Source: Paraspadella gotoi
Taxonomy: Eukaryota > Chaetognatha
DNA: 64,000 nt
Reading direction: 5' to 3'
Assembly (NCBI GenBank): GCA_051294375.1
Contig: CM119267.1
Location: 24,563,783 to 24,627,782, forward strand
Under the pieces are notes generated by a model, which was given only the letters and a program-made list of their open reading frames with translations, was not told the DNA's origin and made no database searches. The number at the start of each line of letters is the position of its first letter. Position 1 is the first letter of the stretch. A program made the position numbers and the translations under genes. This document shows, one piece after another, positions 53,105 to 64,000 of the stretch.

Positions 53105-54972
53105 GGCTGCAGAGATAAATGAATTGAAAATGGCACATTGGACAATGAACTTGAAAATGTATTGAAAATGAGGAAACATGAAATCGAGGAAAAAAGGTGA
53201 AAAAAAAAAAATCGGCAAGATTTATTGATAGAGTTGATTGGAAAAAGAATGTAGAATTTATAAATATCGCCTTAGGTCAGTACGGATATTCTGTGGTGCT
53301 GAGAGCGTTGGAAAAAACCGAAAAAGTTATGCGCCAACGTGGGGACATGCTGTGATGGCCCGGGTGAGTGAGGAATCTCACGACAGCTGCGCTCAATGGC
53401 CTGTGTGAACCTGCAAGTTACGACCCCCAATTAAATTTCATGTCAATTATATGTCGAGTTTTTGAGCAAGTATTAGGGTTGGTGTCAACAGAAATTTTTA
53501 TAATTATTTTTAATAGCGCGAAGAATTGTTATCCATTATAATTGCATTTCTTAGAAATCGATGGAATCTCATGAATGTTTAATTTAAAACCGTTAAGTCG
53601 CTTTAATATTAATGGGGAATCTTTTCTTCTTTAACGAAAGAAACCGAAGCTGACTCATGTTTAATCATTAGACTGATTAATTATAAAATATGATCCTCAA
53701 AGCTTTTCTTTCGTTCCGCGTTTTAGTTAAAGAGAAAACAAAGTTTATTTGTTTACGACAAAGTTTTTTTTTTTTTTATTAAAAAACATGTTTCGACTGC
53801 CTATTTTTTGAGCTCCTTCATCAGCACTTGGTAATTATACAATTTTTAAATTGGCTTCGCAGTCGCAAAACTAAACTTTCTCTCTTCCATATTTAACACG
53901 GCTCTACATGCCTTACCTTTTACTTTCGCATTTAATGAGACTTCCAAACTTACCTACTTTATCAATAACCGGTTCATTGAACGAAGAAATCGCGGAATTC
54001 TTGGTTTTTTCACTTTGGATCATTTTTTTACGCTCGTGTGGGAAACGAAAACAAAAACTTATTAAAAAAAAAATGACAGAAAACAAACATGAAATTGTAT
54101 TTTTTAAAATACATTTTTATTTGCGTCGTAAAATATGGATAGACTTAACAAGTTTTTGGTGTTCGATTCCAATTTATTCGTAACCAACATAAAAACTATT
54201 GTCTTAAAATTAACTCATCCACTACGCAGGTTGAACAAAATTCTATTTTTCATAAACGATGACTCAATCGTCTCATTTACGAAGAAAAAAAAAAACTAAA
54301 AAGCAAAATCAGTGCAAATTGTTTTTATTTTTAGGTTTTAGTTTCAGGTTTAAATGGCCAACGACTGTTTTTTTAAACTTTAATTTCTCAAAAACGGTAT
54401 ATTAAATCGGATTTTATTGCGCAAATCCTGAATGGACTTCTTGTTACGACTTCGGCCCAAACGGTCGACGCTTAGTCGTCTTTGCTATTTTTTCTCTCTC
54501 TTACATTTTATTAATGATTTTCAATCTTTATAAAGTCGAACGAACATAAAGTAAGAAGGTAACCAAAATAACATATAAAATTTAATAATTAAACTGTTTA
54601 CGGCATACCCGAGTTGGTGAGATGCCGATTGAGGGAACTCGGCTGCTGGCGTTGCTTGCTGTGGACCTCAGCGAATGGGCGAATGCTATCGTTGCGCGTT
54701 TTACTAGTTTTTACCAAGTATTACCAACGCGGTGAGGTAGTTACGTCTGCTGGAGACTAGACACGAGCATTTGCGATGGTTGTCGTTTCCCCGCGGAAGC
54801 CACCCCTAATGCCTTGAAGAGTATTAATAATTCATTTAATATTGATTAATTTCAAACACTTCATTGACAAGGAATCCAGGTAACTCTGAGAGTGAATAAA
54901 CTAGACTGTGAGAGAGTCTTTGATTAAGCTTACACGGACCTGCTATCTCATTATCTTGTAAGAGTGATCCAG

Positions 54973-56395
54973 CTATATTTTAATTACAAGGAACCCCAAT
55001 AATAGGATATAGATATAATAGAGACATTAGCAGGTAATAGTTTAATTATAAAAAATGCTTGCAAATGCAGGATGTTAATAATATTGATTATAAATTTAAT
55101 GGTCTGTGATTGGCGAAAATTCTGCATTAAAGATCATATCATAAATCATATTTATCACAAGTAAATTTGAATATAATAGAAAATTGAAAATTTTAAAGAA
55201 AATTTTGAAAAAAGGGCCAAAATTATAGATCTACCTAGAAAAATAAAATTGGATAAAAATAAATGGATAATATTAGCAAACTTTTATAGATATATATGCT
55301 AAAGAGGATAAAAAAAGGAATCAGTCCAATAAAGACACAAATATAAATATCAATTGTCTTATTAAATTGTTATGGGAAAAAAGAAGGTTTTAAATTTTAA
55401 TGGTTAAAAAACGTGCTGGGACCTTAGATACTTGCAAAAATAAAGTGTAAAAATACTTATCGCCACCCTCTCACCAAGTATTACGGCGTTCCTCTTAAAA
55501 ACTGAAACTAAATACGGATTTACAAGATACCAATTCTTATAATAACACCAGTCAGACCAAGGCCTCAAAAACAATATATTTTACATGTAAAGCAATTCCT
55601 TATTACAAAAAGAATTTAAAAGAAGAATTAATAGACTCAACAATCATATAACTTCACCTAATGAAATCCGCCTGAATAGTATCAATAATAAGAATAGCTA
55701 AATTTAGTAAGATTATGGAATTAAAGTAAAAGACGAAATTGATATAGAAATTCCTATTTATTTTATTTTATTCCTAAAAATGCATTAAAAGTCCTACAAA
55801 AACAAAGATAATAGCAAGCTCTAAAATATGTTCTCTCAAGGGCAGTACATCCTAAAACCTCCATATATTCAATAATAAGTTTAAAGCGTAATGCTTAAAA
55901 CATCTTAAAGGTAATTAACTATCAAGTAGTTTTTCAAAAGACTATCTGGCAAATACATTAACACCACTTATTGGCAATTAATTGATAATTCTTTGGAATA
56001 GTTTTTTGGAAAAAAAATTTCCTCAATTTTAAACACCCCGATTTTCTAGAAACATTATTTTGAGCCCTTTTTCAACATTCATATCCCATCACTTCCTTCA
56101 TATGAAAGTTCTAGGTAGTAAGCTAAAAAATCTTCAATTCAGAACAACTTTTTTCTAGGGAAAAATAAAACACTATAAAATCGTAAATCATAATAAAGCT
56201 AATTTTTCAAATATAAGAATAAGCGGATATATCTTTTTCTTTTACTGACGGAAAGATTCTTTAGAAATTATTTGTCCTCAGACTTTATTTGTAGATGAGG
56301 GATGTTTTTGTTCAAATTTTGTTCTCACTACATATTACAAACAAACATTAGGCCAATACCAATTGGACTAGATTTCTGGACAGGATATTGCACAT
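54973..56395. other. AT-rich single-copy-like stretch, no gene seen
   Basis: Homology to block P stops at 'cttgtaagagtgat' (54972). About 1.4 kb of AT-rich sequence with short frames only. It does not visibly match the left flank of the clean arm. Confidence 0.5.
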
Positions 56396-56689
56396 CTCTC
56401 TCTAGAGAGGGAGAGGGAGGAGAGAGAGGAGAAGAGATGACCGTGGGAAGAAGTTGGATGGGAAACGAAGGAGGAGAGGAAGATTAAGGGGAGAGAAAAA
56501 TCTGACAATAAATAAGAAAGATCGATAAAATAAACAACAATAAAACAAACAGAAATAAAACAACAATACAAACTACAAAACAATTTTTTGTTTCATTAAG
56601 CTTTTAAATCTTCCACTCTTTCGAACTGGACCAAAGACTCGAGATTTTTTTTCTTGTGTCAAATATCCTCCTACGGAGGGAAACGCTTC

Positions 56690-56737
<48 letters not shown>

Positions 56738-56911
56738 TTCTTCTCGTTCCCTCTCTCTCTCTCTTCTCTCTCTCTCTCTCATTTGTTTTGCAACTGTTCG
56801 CTCTCCATCTCTGGCCTTCTTTCCCTCCACGTCGAAAAACATTGGCGAACAAAAATTATTATCATCTCGTTTACATAATGGAAAAACCAAGAAAAAGAGA
56901 GAGAGAGAGAG

Positions 56912-56949
<38 letters not shown>

Positions 56950-57225
56950 GAAGCGTTTTCCCTCCGTAGGAGGTATATTTGACACAAGAAAAAAACAATC
57001 TCGAGTCTTTGGTCCAGTTCGAAAGAGTGGAAGATTTAAAAAGCTTAATGAAAACAAAAATTGTTTTTAGTTTGTATTGTTGTTTTATTTTGTTTGTTTT
57101 ATTGTTGTTTATTTTAATCGATCTTTCTTATTTATTGTCAGATTTTTCTCTCCCTTAATCTTCCTCTCCTCCTTCGTTCCCATCCAATTCTTCCCACGGT
57201 CATCTCTTCTCCTCTCTCTCCTCCC
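56396..57225. repeat. Short palindrome, about 340-bp and 290-bp arms
   Basis: The left arm (from 'gatgaccgtgggaagaagtt' to 'cgcttccgcctctctc') returns inverted ('ggcggaagcgttttccctcc' to 'cttcccacggtcatctc'). Between them lies about 200 bp ('cgttcgctctccatctctgg' to 'tcatctcgtttacataatgg') bounded by CT and GA tracts. Confidence 0.85.
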
Positions 57226-60200
57226 TCTCCCCTCTCTCACCTCCCTCTCCCTCTCTCACCTCTCTCTCCCTCTCTCACCTCTCTCCCTCTCTCACCTCCC
57301 TCTCCCTCTCTCTCCTCCCTCTTCTCTCTTCCCCTCTCTCTCCTCTCCTTCTCCTCTCCTCTCCTCCTCTTCCTCTCTCTTCCTCCCTCTCCTCTCCTTC
57401 TCCTCTCTCTCTCTCCCTCTTCTCTCTCTACCTCCCTCTCCTCTTCCTCTCCTTTCTCCCTCCCTCTTCCTCTCTATCCTCCTCTCTCCTCTCCCTTCTC
57501 CCTCTGCCCCTCTCCCTCTCCAGACAAATCTCCGCCTCCTCCCGCCTCTCGCGCTCTCGCCGCCACGAGCGCCACTTCAGCCAGAATTCCGTCGGCGACT
57601 CGAAGGACCCGAAGATCCGAGAGTCCCGGGGGCAGCCGGGCGGACGGCACAAGGGGTAAGGGGCAAGGGGAGGCTGCCGGGCGACGGCACAAGGTAAGGG
57701 GCAAGGGGAGCTGCCCGGCGGACGGCACCAAGGTAACGGGGCAAGACGAGCTGCCCGGGCGAACGGCAACATGGGTAAGAGGTAAGCGGAGCAGCCCATG
57801 CGGACGGCACATGGGTAAGATGTAAGGGGAGCAGCCCGTGCGGAAGGCACATGGGTAAGAGTAAGGGGAGCAAAGCCGTGCGGACGGCACATGGGTAAGA
57901 GGTAAGGGAGCAGCCGTGCGGACGGCGGTACATGGGTAAGAAGGTAAGGGGAGCAGCTGAAGGGACGGCACAGGGATAAGGGGCAAGGGGAGCAGCCCCG
58001 GGTGGACGACACATGGGTAAAGGGGCCAATGGGAGCAGCCCGAGCGACGGCACAGGGTAAGGGGCAAGTGGGGGGGCAGCTTGAGGACGGCACGGTGGAA
58101 TAATTGAAGGGTGCAGGACGGAGGTGGCCGTGTGCAAGTTTCACGGGGACTCCGGATCCCGGGTCGCCAAAGTGAGTTTAATTTCTCAAAAGAATGTTAA
58201 AGAGACTGGGTCGTTTTCTTATCATTCTTCACTGTCTTTTTTGTGCTCTCTCTCTTTCTAGAAATTCCTATCTCTCTCTCTCTCTCTTTCTAGAATTCTA
58301 TCTCTCTTCTCTCTCTTTTCTTCTCTCTCTCTCTCTCTTCTCTGCTTTCTAGAAATTCTATCTATCTCTCTCTCAATCTCTCTTTTCTCTCTTCTTTTCT
58401 CTCTCTTCTCTCTCTCTTTCCTAGAAAGTCTATCTCTCTCTCTCTCAATCCTTCTTTTCTTCTCCTCTCTCTCAATTTCTCAATCTCTCTTCTAGAAATT
58501 TCTATCTCTCTCTTCTCTCTCCTCAATCTCTCTTTTTCTCTTCTCTCTATCTCTCATCTCGTCTATTTCTCTCTCTCTCTCTCTGTCTTATCACTTTTCC
58601 CCCTTCCTTCCTCCATTAAAATCCTCCGTTCCCCATCTTCTTCTGCCCTTCTCACCATTTCCTCTCTCCTCTTACCTCCCTCCCTCCCTCCCCCTCTCCT
58701 CCCCTCCTCCCCTTCTCCTCCCCTCCTCCTCCTCCTCTCCCCCCCTTCCTCGCCTTCACCTCCCTCCCTCCCTCTACCACTAGACCGCGCCGCGGACGCC
58801 CTCTTGTCCCTCCTCCCTCAAAGGCGCGTGGTCGCGGATCACGGCGGACGGCGCGGGCGTCGCGGCTCGAGCGTCGGCGGCACAGGCAACGGGCGAGAAT
58901 CACGGTCGGCAGAGATCGAAGCAGAGCTGCCACTCGGGCGTCGGCAAGAGGTCGTCGATGCGCTCATCAACGCGGAAACGACGTCGGACTCTTCCGGTGA
59001 GGAAGGGAAAAAAGGGAAACACGAGAAAAAGGAAAGAAGGGAAAATGGTAAAAAAGGGAAAAGGAAAAAAAGAGAAAAGGAAAGAAGGAAAAGAGAAAAT
59101 GGTAAAAAAAGGGAAGGGAAAAAAGGAAACGAGAAAAAGGAAAGAAGGGAAAATGTAAAAAGGGGAAAGAAAAAAGGAGAAAAAGGAAAGAAGGAAAAGA
59201 GAAAATGGAAAAAAAAAGGGAAAAGGGAAAAAAGGGAAAAAGGGAAAAGAAAAAGTAAATAAGGAAAAAGAAAATTAAAAAGAATAAAATGATGGTTACA
59301 TAAGCAGTTGCTAAGATAAAAAACAAAATTAATATAATAAGCTTGAATTTCTTTCAGGTTTGTTTTTTAATTTTTTGGTTAATTTTGGTTTAGATTTACT
59401 ATATTTTTCGCTAAAAACATTTTCTGTAATCGGCAATTTTGTTACCTTTTACTAACTTTAACTAAAGACTAACATACATAATTTTATGTAATTTCTTTAT
59501 GAGGTAGTAATAAAAACGTTAAAAAAAAACTACAAAAAAAACCAAAAATTATCTACCTTAATTCAGGCACTCAAACTCAAGACAAGGAATCCGCGGAAAA
59601 GAATAATCTTCAAATGGTTATGACGTTAATTTCGCAAACTTTATACATTAACAAGTGTTTTTAAATATGCCGATTCGTAAAAATACATAACTGTGTAGCT
59701 CTGTGCCTGTTTCCCCCGTCACAGACTTAATTTGTAACTAAGATCATTACTAGCCTTAAACATTACAGCATTTTTTCTCTCAAAACGATATTAATTGTAG
59801 TTTAAATGAGTAAACAGACCCACAAATGCTATATTTAATGACCACTCATATTTAATTGTTTATTTATTGTAACAATGAAAGAAAACTCATTAGATAAAAC
59901 TTTGTAAGTCTTCCAAAAAATTACAAAATTATTGGACGACGGGTTTTCCAAATGGAAAATCTATTAATATTTGATTTTCTTTTGGTTTGACCCAAATTTT
60001 TTATATGCTTAATTTTTCCTTCGCCGCTGTCCCGCATCATTATATTTATTTTTTGTATTGCATTGGCTTAAATTTGTGTAAATTATGTAGTTTCAATTTA
60101 TTTTTATTTGTAAAAATAAAAAAGAAAAAAGAATGACAAACAAAGAAGTTTGTTCTTTACAATTTAATCTTTACCAGATAAAGGACATGAAATTACTTTT

Positions 60201-60571
60201 TTAGATTTTACCAAAAAAAAAATTAAAGCAAAAAAAGGAAATAAAAGAAACCACGCAAAAATCTAAGTAGATTACCAATAACAATGACTATCATAATCAC
60301 TATCACAAGCCCGAGCCGCGTTTGACTATCTTCACATCGCCTGTAATCATGACTCATTCGTTCATTGAAGGTCACGCGCTCAATTTTCTATCTTTATTAC
60401 GTAGAAACAGAATCCCATTCCATTATGTTCCCCTGATCTAATAATTAAAAGAGTTTAAGTAATCTAGCGAAAGGTAAAAGCAGTTACCATATGAACTGAG
60501 AACTTAGCCAGGTATTCCAGAAGTCATAGAATGGGACAGACCGGCGCCAAGAAAACCCAGAAAAATCTGTA

Positions 60572-60711
60572 CTTTTGACAAACCAAAAATGCCATCTTTA
60601 AAAAAGCACGACTTCTTCGGTGCTGAGTTATGCCCTTCCTTTCTTCTCTCCGTCCACAACGAGGCGGCGCGACTGTGTAGGACTTCCGGATAACTTCTTT
60701 CAACGGCGCAT
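60572..60711 (-). pseudogene. Frameshifted copy of PhyH exon 1 (noisy arm 2)
   Basis: The third occurrence in block P. Its exon end reads 'gtcaaaagtacag' where the clean arm has 'gtcaaaggtaag'. Confidence 0.7.
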
Positions 60712-61051
60712 TTTTTCTATCGTTGGAGTTAAAGCGATGCGCTTTTGTTTCTTTTTACTTTTTGTGCGTTGTTTTTGTTTTGTTTTTTGTTTTTGAATTA
60801 ACATTATATTTACATTTAGTTTATGACGTTATGAAAAAAGAAAATGAAAGTTATTTTGAATCAAATAGTATTCAAAGCGAAAAATGTACCTGGAAAAGTT
60901 TTTGCGAAAAAAAAATCAAAAATTATTATTTTAGGGGCGCAAAAAATACGCAAGGAACAATATCTCTGTTTTTTATCGTTTCTAAAAAGAACATCGGGAA
61001 GAGAAGGAGAGGAGAGAGAGAGAGTAGAAGAGAGAGAGGATGAGAGAGAGA

Positions 61052-61084
<33 letters not shown>

Positions 61085-62321
61085 GAGGAGAGATAGCTGG
61101 GAAATCTATTCTGAAATCTGAACCAGGTTCGAACGAACTTTTCAAAACTCCAAACAGGGATATCACGGATCCCAAAAAAAATGTCGCGGTTTTCAAAAAG
61201 GTCATTCGAGCCAAAACTAAATGGATTCAGAATCGTGTTGATTCACTCTGTAAGAGAAATCAGAGTTTGAGTTTTACTCTTTGAGTTAAAAAAATTTCTC
61301 TCCACTACAGTTAAGCGTTTTTTAAAGTATATAATAAGTAAGTAAGTAAATAATAGTTTCTAAAAAAAGTTTGAAAAACCGTTTGTTCAATGAAATAACA
61401 AACTGCTACTTTGTTACTAAGTTGATAAGTAGCGTATTTTATTCGTAAATGATAAATGTTAAACATTAAAGAAAAATATTCGAAAATAATTACATCCTTC
61501 AGCATTGCGTCGCAGAGGATTGTGACGCGACAACCGGGAGATAGGACTTCCAATTGGAGGGTGAAAAAGGAGTCTTTTTAGGAGGGACATGCGATACGGA
61601 GCCGAATCTCTCTTGGCGAATGTAGAGCTGATGGGATGAATCCTCGCTTCACAAAGAATATATTTTTTTACCGAAAGCGGAAGATTCAACAAGGTTGCCA
61701 TTAGTGCAATTTTTCTTGCTCAATACTCATCGTTTAAATCGTTAATCTTCTTATTGTTCTTAATTGTCAAAATTGTTCTTTTTTATTTCAGAAAAAAAAA
61801 AAAAAAAAAAATTTCTTGTTTCACGTTGCGGCAGGTAGGATACTTAGTTGGGAGTTGGTTGGCAATATTGTGAACATTTTCAGAAGCGTTTTTTTTAAGG
61901 AAGGAAGGTTTTTAGAAGGCTTTTTTTATTTATAGCGTTTTTTACAGAAGGATTTTTGGGGCGTGTTTCGTCGGGCTCACCAATGTGGAAGACCACCGCC
62001 TAAGGAGTAGGGAGACAGACACATGTATTTAAGCGAGAGAAAACATATCAAATATGTTCAATACAGGAAAAAGAGACAATAATGTAACGTGAATAGTTTC
62101 GGGGTTGAAACGGTTGTGTCTCTTGTGGCTCGGCCACGACGGAAGAACCCGTTTTGAAGCCTGGACGACGAGACCATGACCGGATGTTTGAGGTCATGTG
62201 GTCGTTTGAGGGAAAAAGAGGGAGTCGACGGTGTACTCGCCTCAAAACTTAATTTAAAACATAGAATCTCTATGGGACATTTTAATGATGACTTCACCAG
62301 ACTTCACCAAACGACTGCAAG

Positions 62322-62737
62322 AGATTAACTGATGACAGCAAACGCCTCCTTCTTCTCCTTCTTTTCTCCTTCCTTCTTCTTCTTCCTCGAAATTGCAATC
62401 TGATTGGGGAAGGGAAGGCCGGGAAAAACGGGAGCCAGCCCAGCAGGCACGAAAAACGGCACTACCCCACTTGGTGCGGATCCTAGAGACTAATCCCGCG
62501 CCGACTCGGCCAGCGACACGGCCGGCGTAGACGGCGGAGACGACCGAGTTGGACGAGACGACGAAGAGGAGGATGCGCCCAAGAGGATACTGCCGGAGAC
62601 GGGATGTTGGCGGAGGATCGCAAATCGACGAAGTCTGACGTCCGTCCCGATGTAGCGGCACTTGCACGTGGAGGATGGGGAAGATGAAGAGAGGGAGGAG
62701 GTTGAGGAGAGATTGGAGGAGCCGCTTTCTTCGTCAT
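62322..62737 (-). pseudogene. Frameshifted copy of the membrane-protein-like ORF (noisy arm 2)
   Basis: Third copy of 42315-42713, broken by indels. It carries the same alternative segment before the Glu-rich tail as noisy arm 1. Confidence 0.6.
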
Positions 62738-64000
62738 TGGGCTGCAGAGATAATGAATTGAAAAGTGGCAATTGACAATGAACTGAAATGTATTGAAAAC
62801 TGAGGAAACATGAAATCGAGGACAAAAAGGGTGTAAAAAAAAAAGCGGCAAGATTTTATTGATTAGAGTTGATTGGAAAAAGAATGTAGAATTTATAAAT
62901 ATCGCCTTAGGCCTCAGTACGGATATTCTGGTGGTGCTGAGAGCGTGAAAAAACGAAAAAAGTTATGCGCCAACCGTTGGGGACATGTGTGATGCCCGGG
63001 TGAGTGAGGAATCTCACGACAGCTGGCGCTCAATGGCTTGTGAACCTGCAAGTTACGACCCCAATTAAATTCATGTCAATTATACTGTCGAGTTTTGAGC
63101 AGTATTAGGGTTGGTGAACAGAAATTTCTATAATTATTTTTAATAGCGCGAAGAACTATGTTTATCCATTATAATTGCATTTCTTAGAAATCGATGGAAT
63201 TCATGAATGTTTAATTTAAAATCGTTAAGTCGCTTTAATATTATGGGGAATCTTTTCTTTTTAAACGAAAGAAACCGAAGCTGACTCATGTTATAATCAT
63301 TAGACTGATTAATTATTAAAATATGATCTCAAAGCTTTTCTTTTCGTCCGCGTTTTAGTTAAAGAGAAACAAGTTTATTTGTTTTAGACAAAGTTTTTTT
63401 TTTTTTTATTAAAAAAACATTTTTCGACTGCTATTTTTGAGTCTTCATCAGCCACTTGGCTATATACAATTTTATTAAATTGGCTTCGCAGTCGACAAAA
63501 CTAACTTTCTCTCTTCATATTTTCAACCGGCTCTACATGCTTACCTTTTATTTCGGCATTTAATGAGACTTCCACTTCCTCATTTATCAATAACCGGTTC
63601 ATTTGAAACGAAGAATCGCGAATTCTTGGTTTTTTCCACTTTGGATTCATTTTTTTACGCTCGTGTGGAAACGAACAACAAAAACTTATTAAAAAAAAAA
63701 ATGACAGAAAACAAACATGAAATTGTTTTTTTTAAAATACATTTTTTATTTGGTCGTAAAATATTGGACTAGCACTTAAAGTTTTCTGGTTCGATCCAAT
63801 TTATCGTAACAATAAAAACTATTGTCTTAAAATAACTCATCCACTAGCCCGGTGACAAAAATTCTATTTTTCATAAACGATGACCTCATCGTCTCATTTA
63901 CGAAGAAAAAAAAAATAAAAGCAAAATTCAGTGCAAATTGGTTTTTTTTTTAGGTTTTAGTTTCAGGTTTAAATGGCCAACGACTGTTTTTTTAAACTTA

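Larger units (their letters stand above)
47880..54972 (-). repeat. Palindrome block P, inverted noisy arm 1
   Basis: Reverse complement of 40476-47570 with frequent one-base indels, for example broken versions of the 40-bp units and of the dioxygenase exon. It spans the 494-N gap of the clean arm with CT-rich sequence. Confidence 0.9.
57530..64000 (-). repeat. Palindrome block P, inverted noisy arm 2 (runs off the window)
   Basis: Same orientation and order as 47880-54972, again with many single-base indels. It shares variants with noisy arm 1 that are absent from the clean arm. The window ends inside it, at the equivalent of about 41080. Confidence 0.9.

Overview
Nuclear genomic DNA of an animal, most likely an invertebrate. 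The evidence is spliced genes with GT-AG introns, an intron-bearing tRNA-Leu(CAA), animal-type gene families (CD225/dispanin, phytanoyl-CoA dioxygenase, a TRPC-like N-terminus), tRNA-related SINE copies and very dense simple repeats. (GA)n/(CT)n, (GAC)n/(GTC)n and (GAAA)n tracts dominate an AT-rich background. The species cannot be named from the sequence.

Layout. 1-4.7 kb: interspersed repeats and tandem arrays, no secure gene. 4.8-8.6 kb (minus): four phase-compatible exons that read as the N-terminus of a TRPC-type/ankyrin channel, with a CpG-rich, CRE-bearing 5' flank to 9.1 kb. 9.1-20.9 kb: microsatellites, a 2.45-kb direct duplication, a CRE/E-box CpG-rich island at 17.6 kb and SINE copies. 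20.96-22.41 kb (minus): a complete three-exon CD225/dispanin-family gene (181 aa) with an E-box/CCAAT promoter. 23.0-24.2 kb: a duplicated SINE-bearing block around a 25-N gap. 24.8 to beyond 38.2 kb (plus): a phytanoyl-CoA dioxygenase-family gene with eight recognised coding exons; one more is expected inside the 790-N gap and the 3' end is missing. Its intron 1 holds an antisense tRNA-Leu gene, and its intron 2 holds an antisense ETS/TISU-type start.

40.5-64 kb is one about 7-kb block present three times: forward (40.5-47.57 kb, fairly clean), inverted (47.9-54.97 kb, full of one-base indels) and inverted again (57.5-64.0 kb, also noisy). It carries a second copy of the dioxygenase first exon, an unidentified membrane-protein-like ORF, LTR-like pieces and a 40-bp minisatellite. 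The noisy arms cross simple repeats that are N gaps in the clean arm, and 25-N gaps sit next to the noisy copies. I read most of this, and the duplications at 12-17 kb and 23-24 kb, as redundant long-read gap filling rather than real amplification.

The genes do not form an operon or a pathway. The recognisable ones are independent: a putative cation-channel N-terminus, a small membrane adaptor-like protein and an Fe(II)/2-oxoglutarate oxygenase. I found no convincing new biological system. The most unusual points are a minisatellite that copies a 5' splice site, a perfect 29-bp hairpin in an intron, a hammerhead-ribozyme-like core, a diverged fold-back element and an in-frame stop in the dioxygenase gene.
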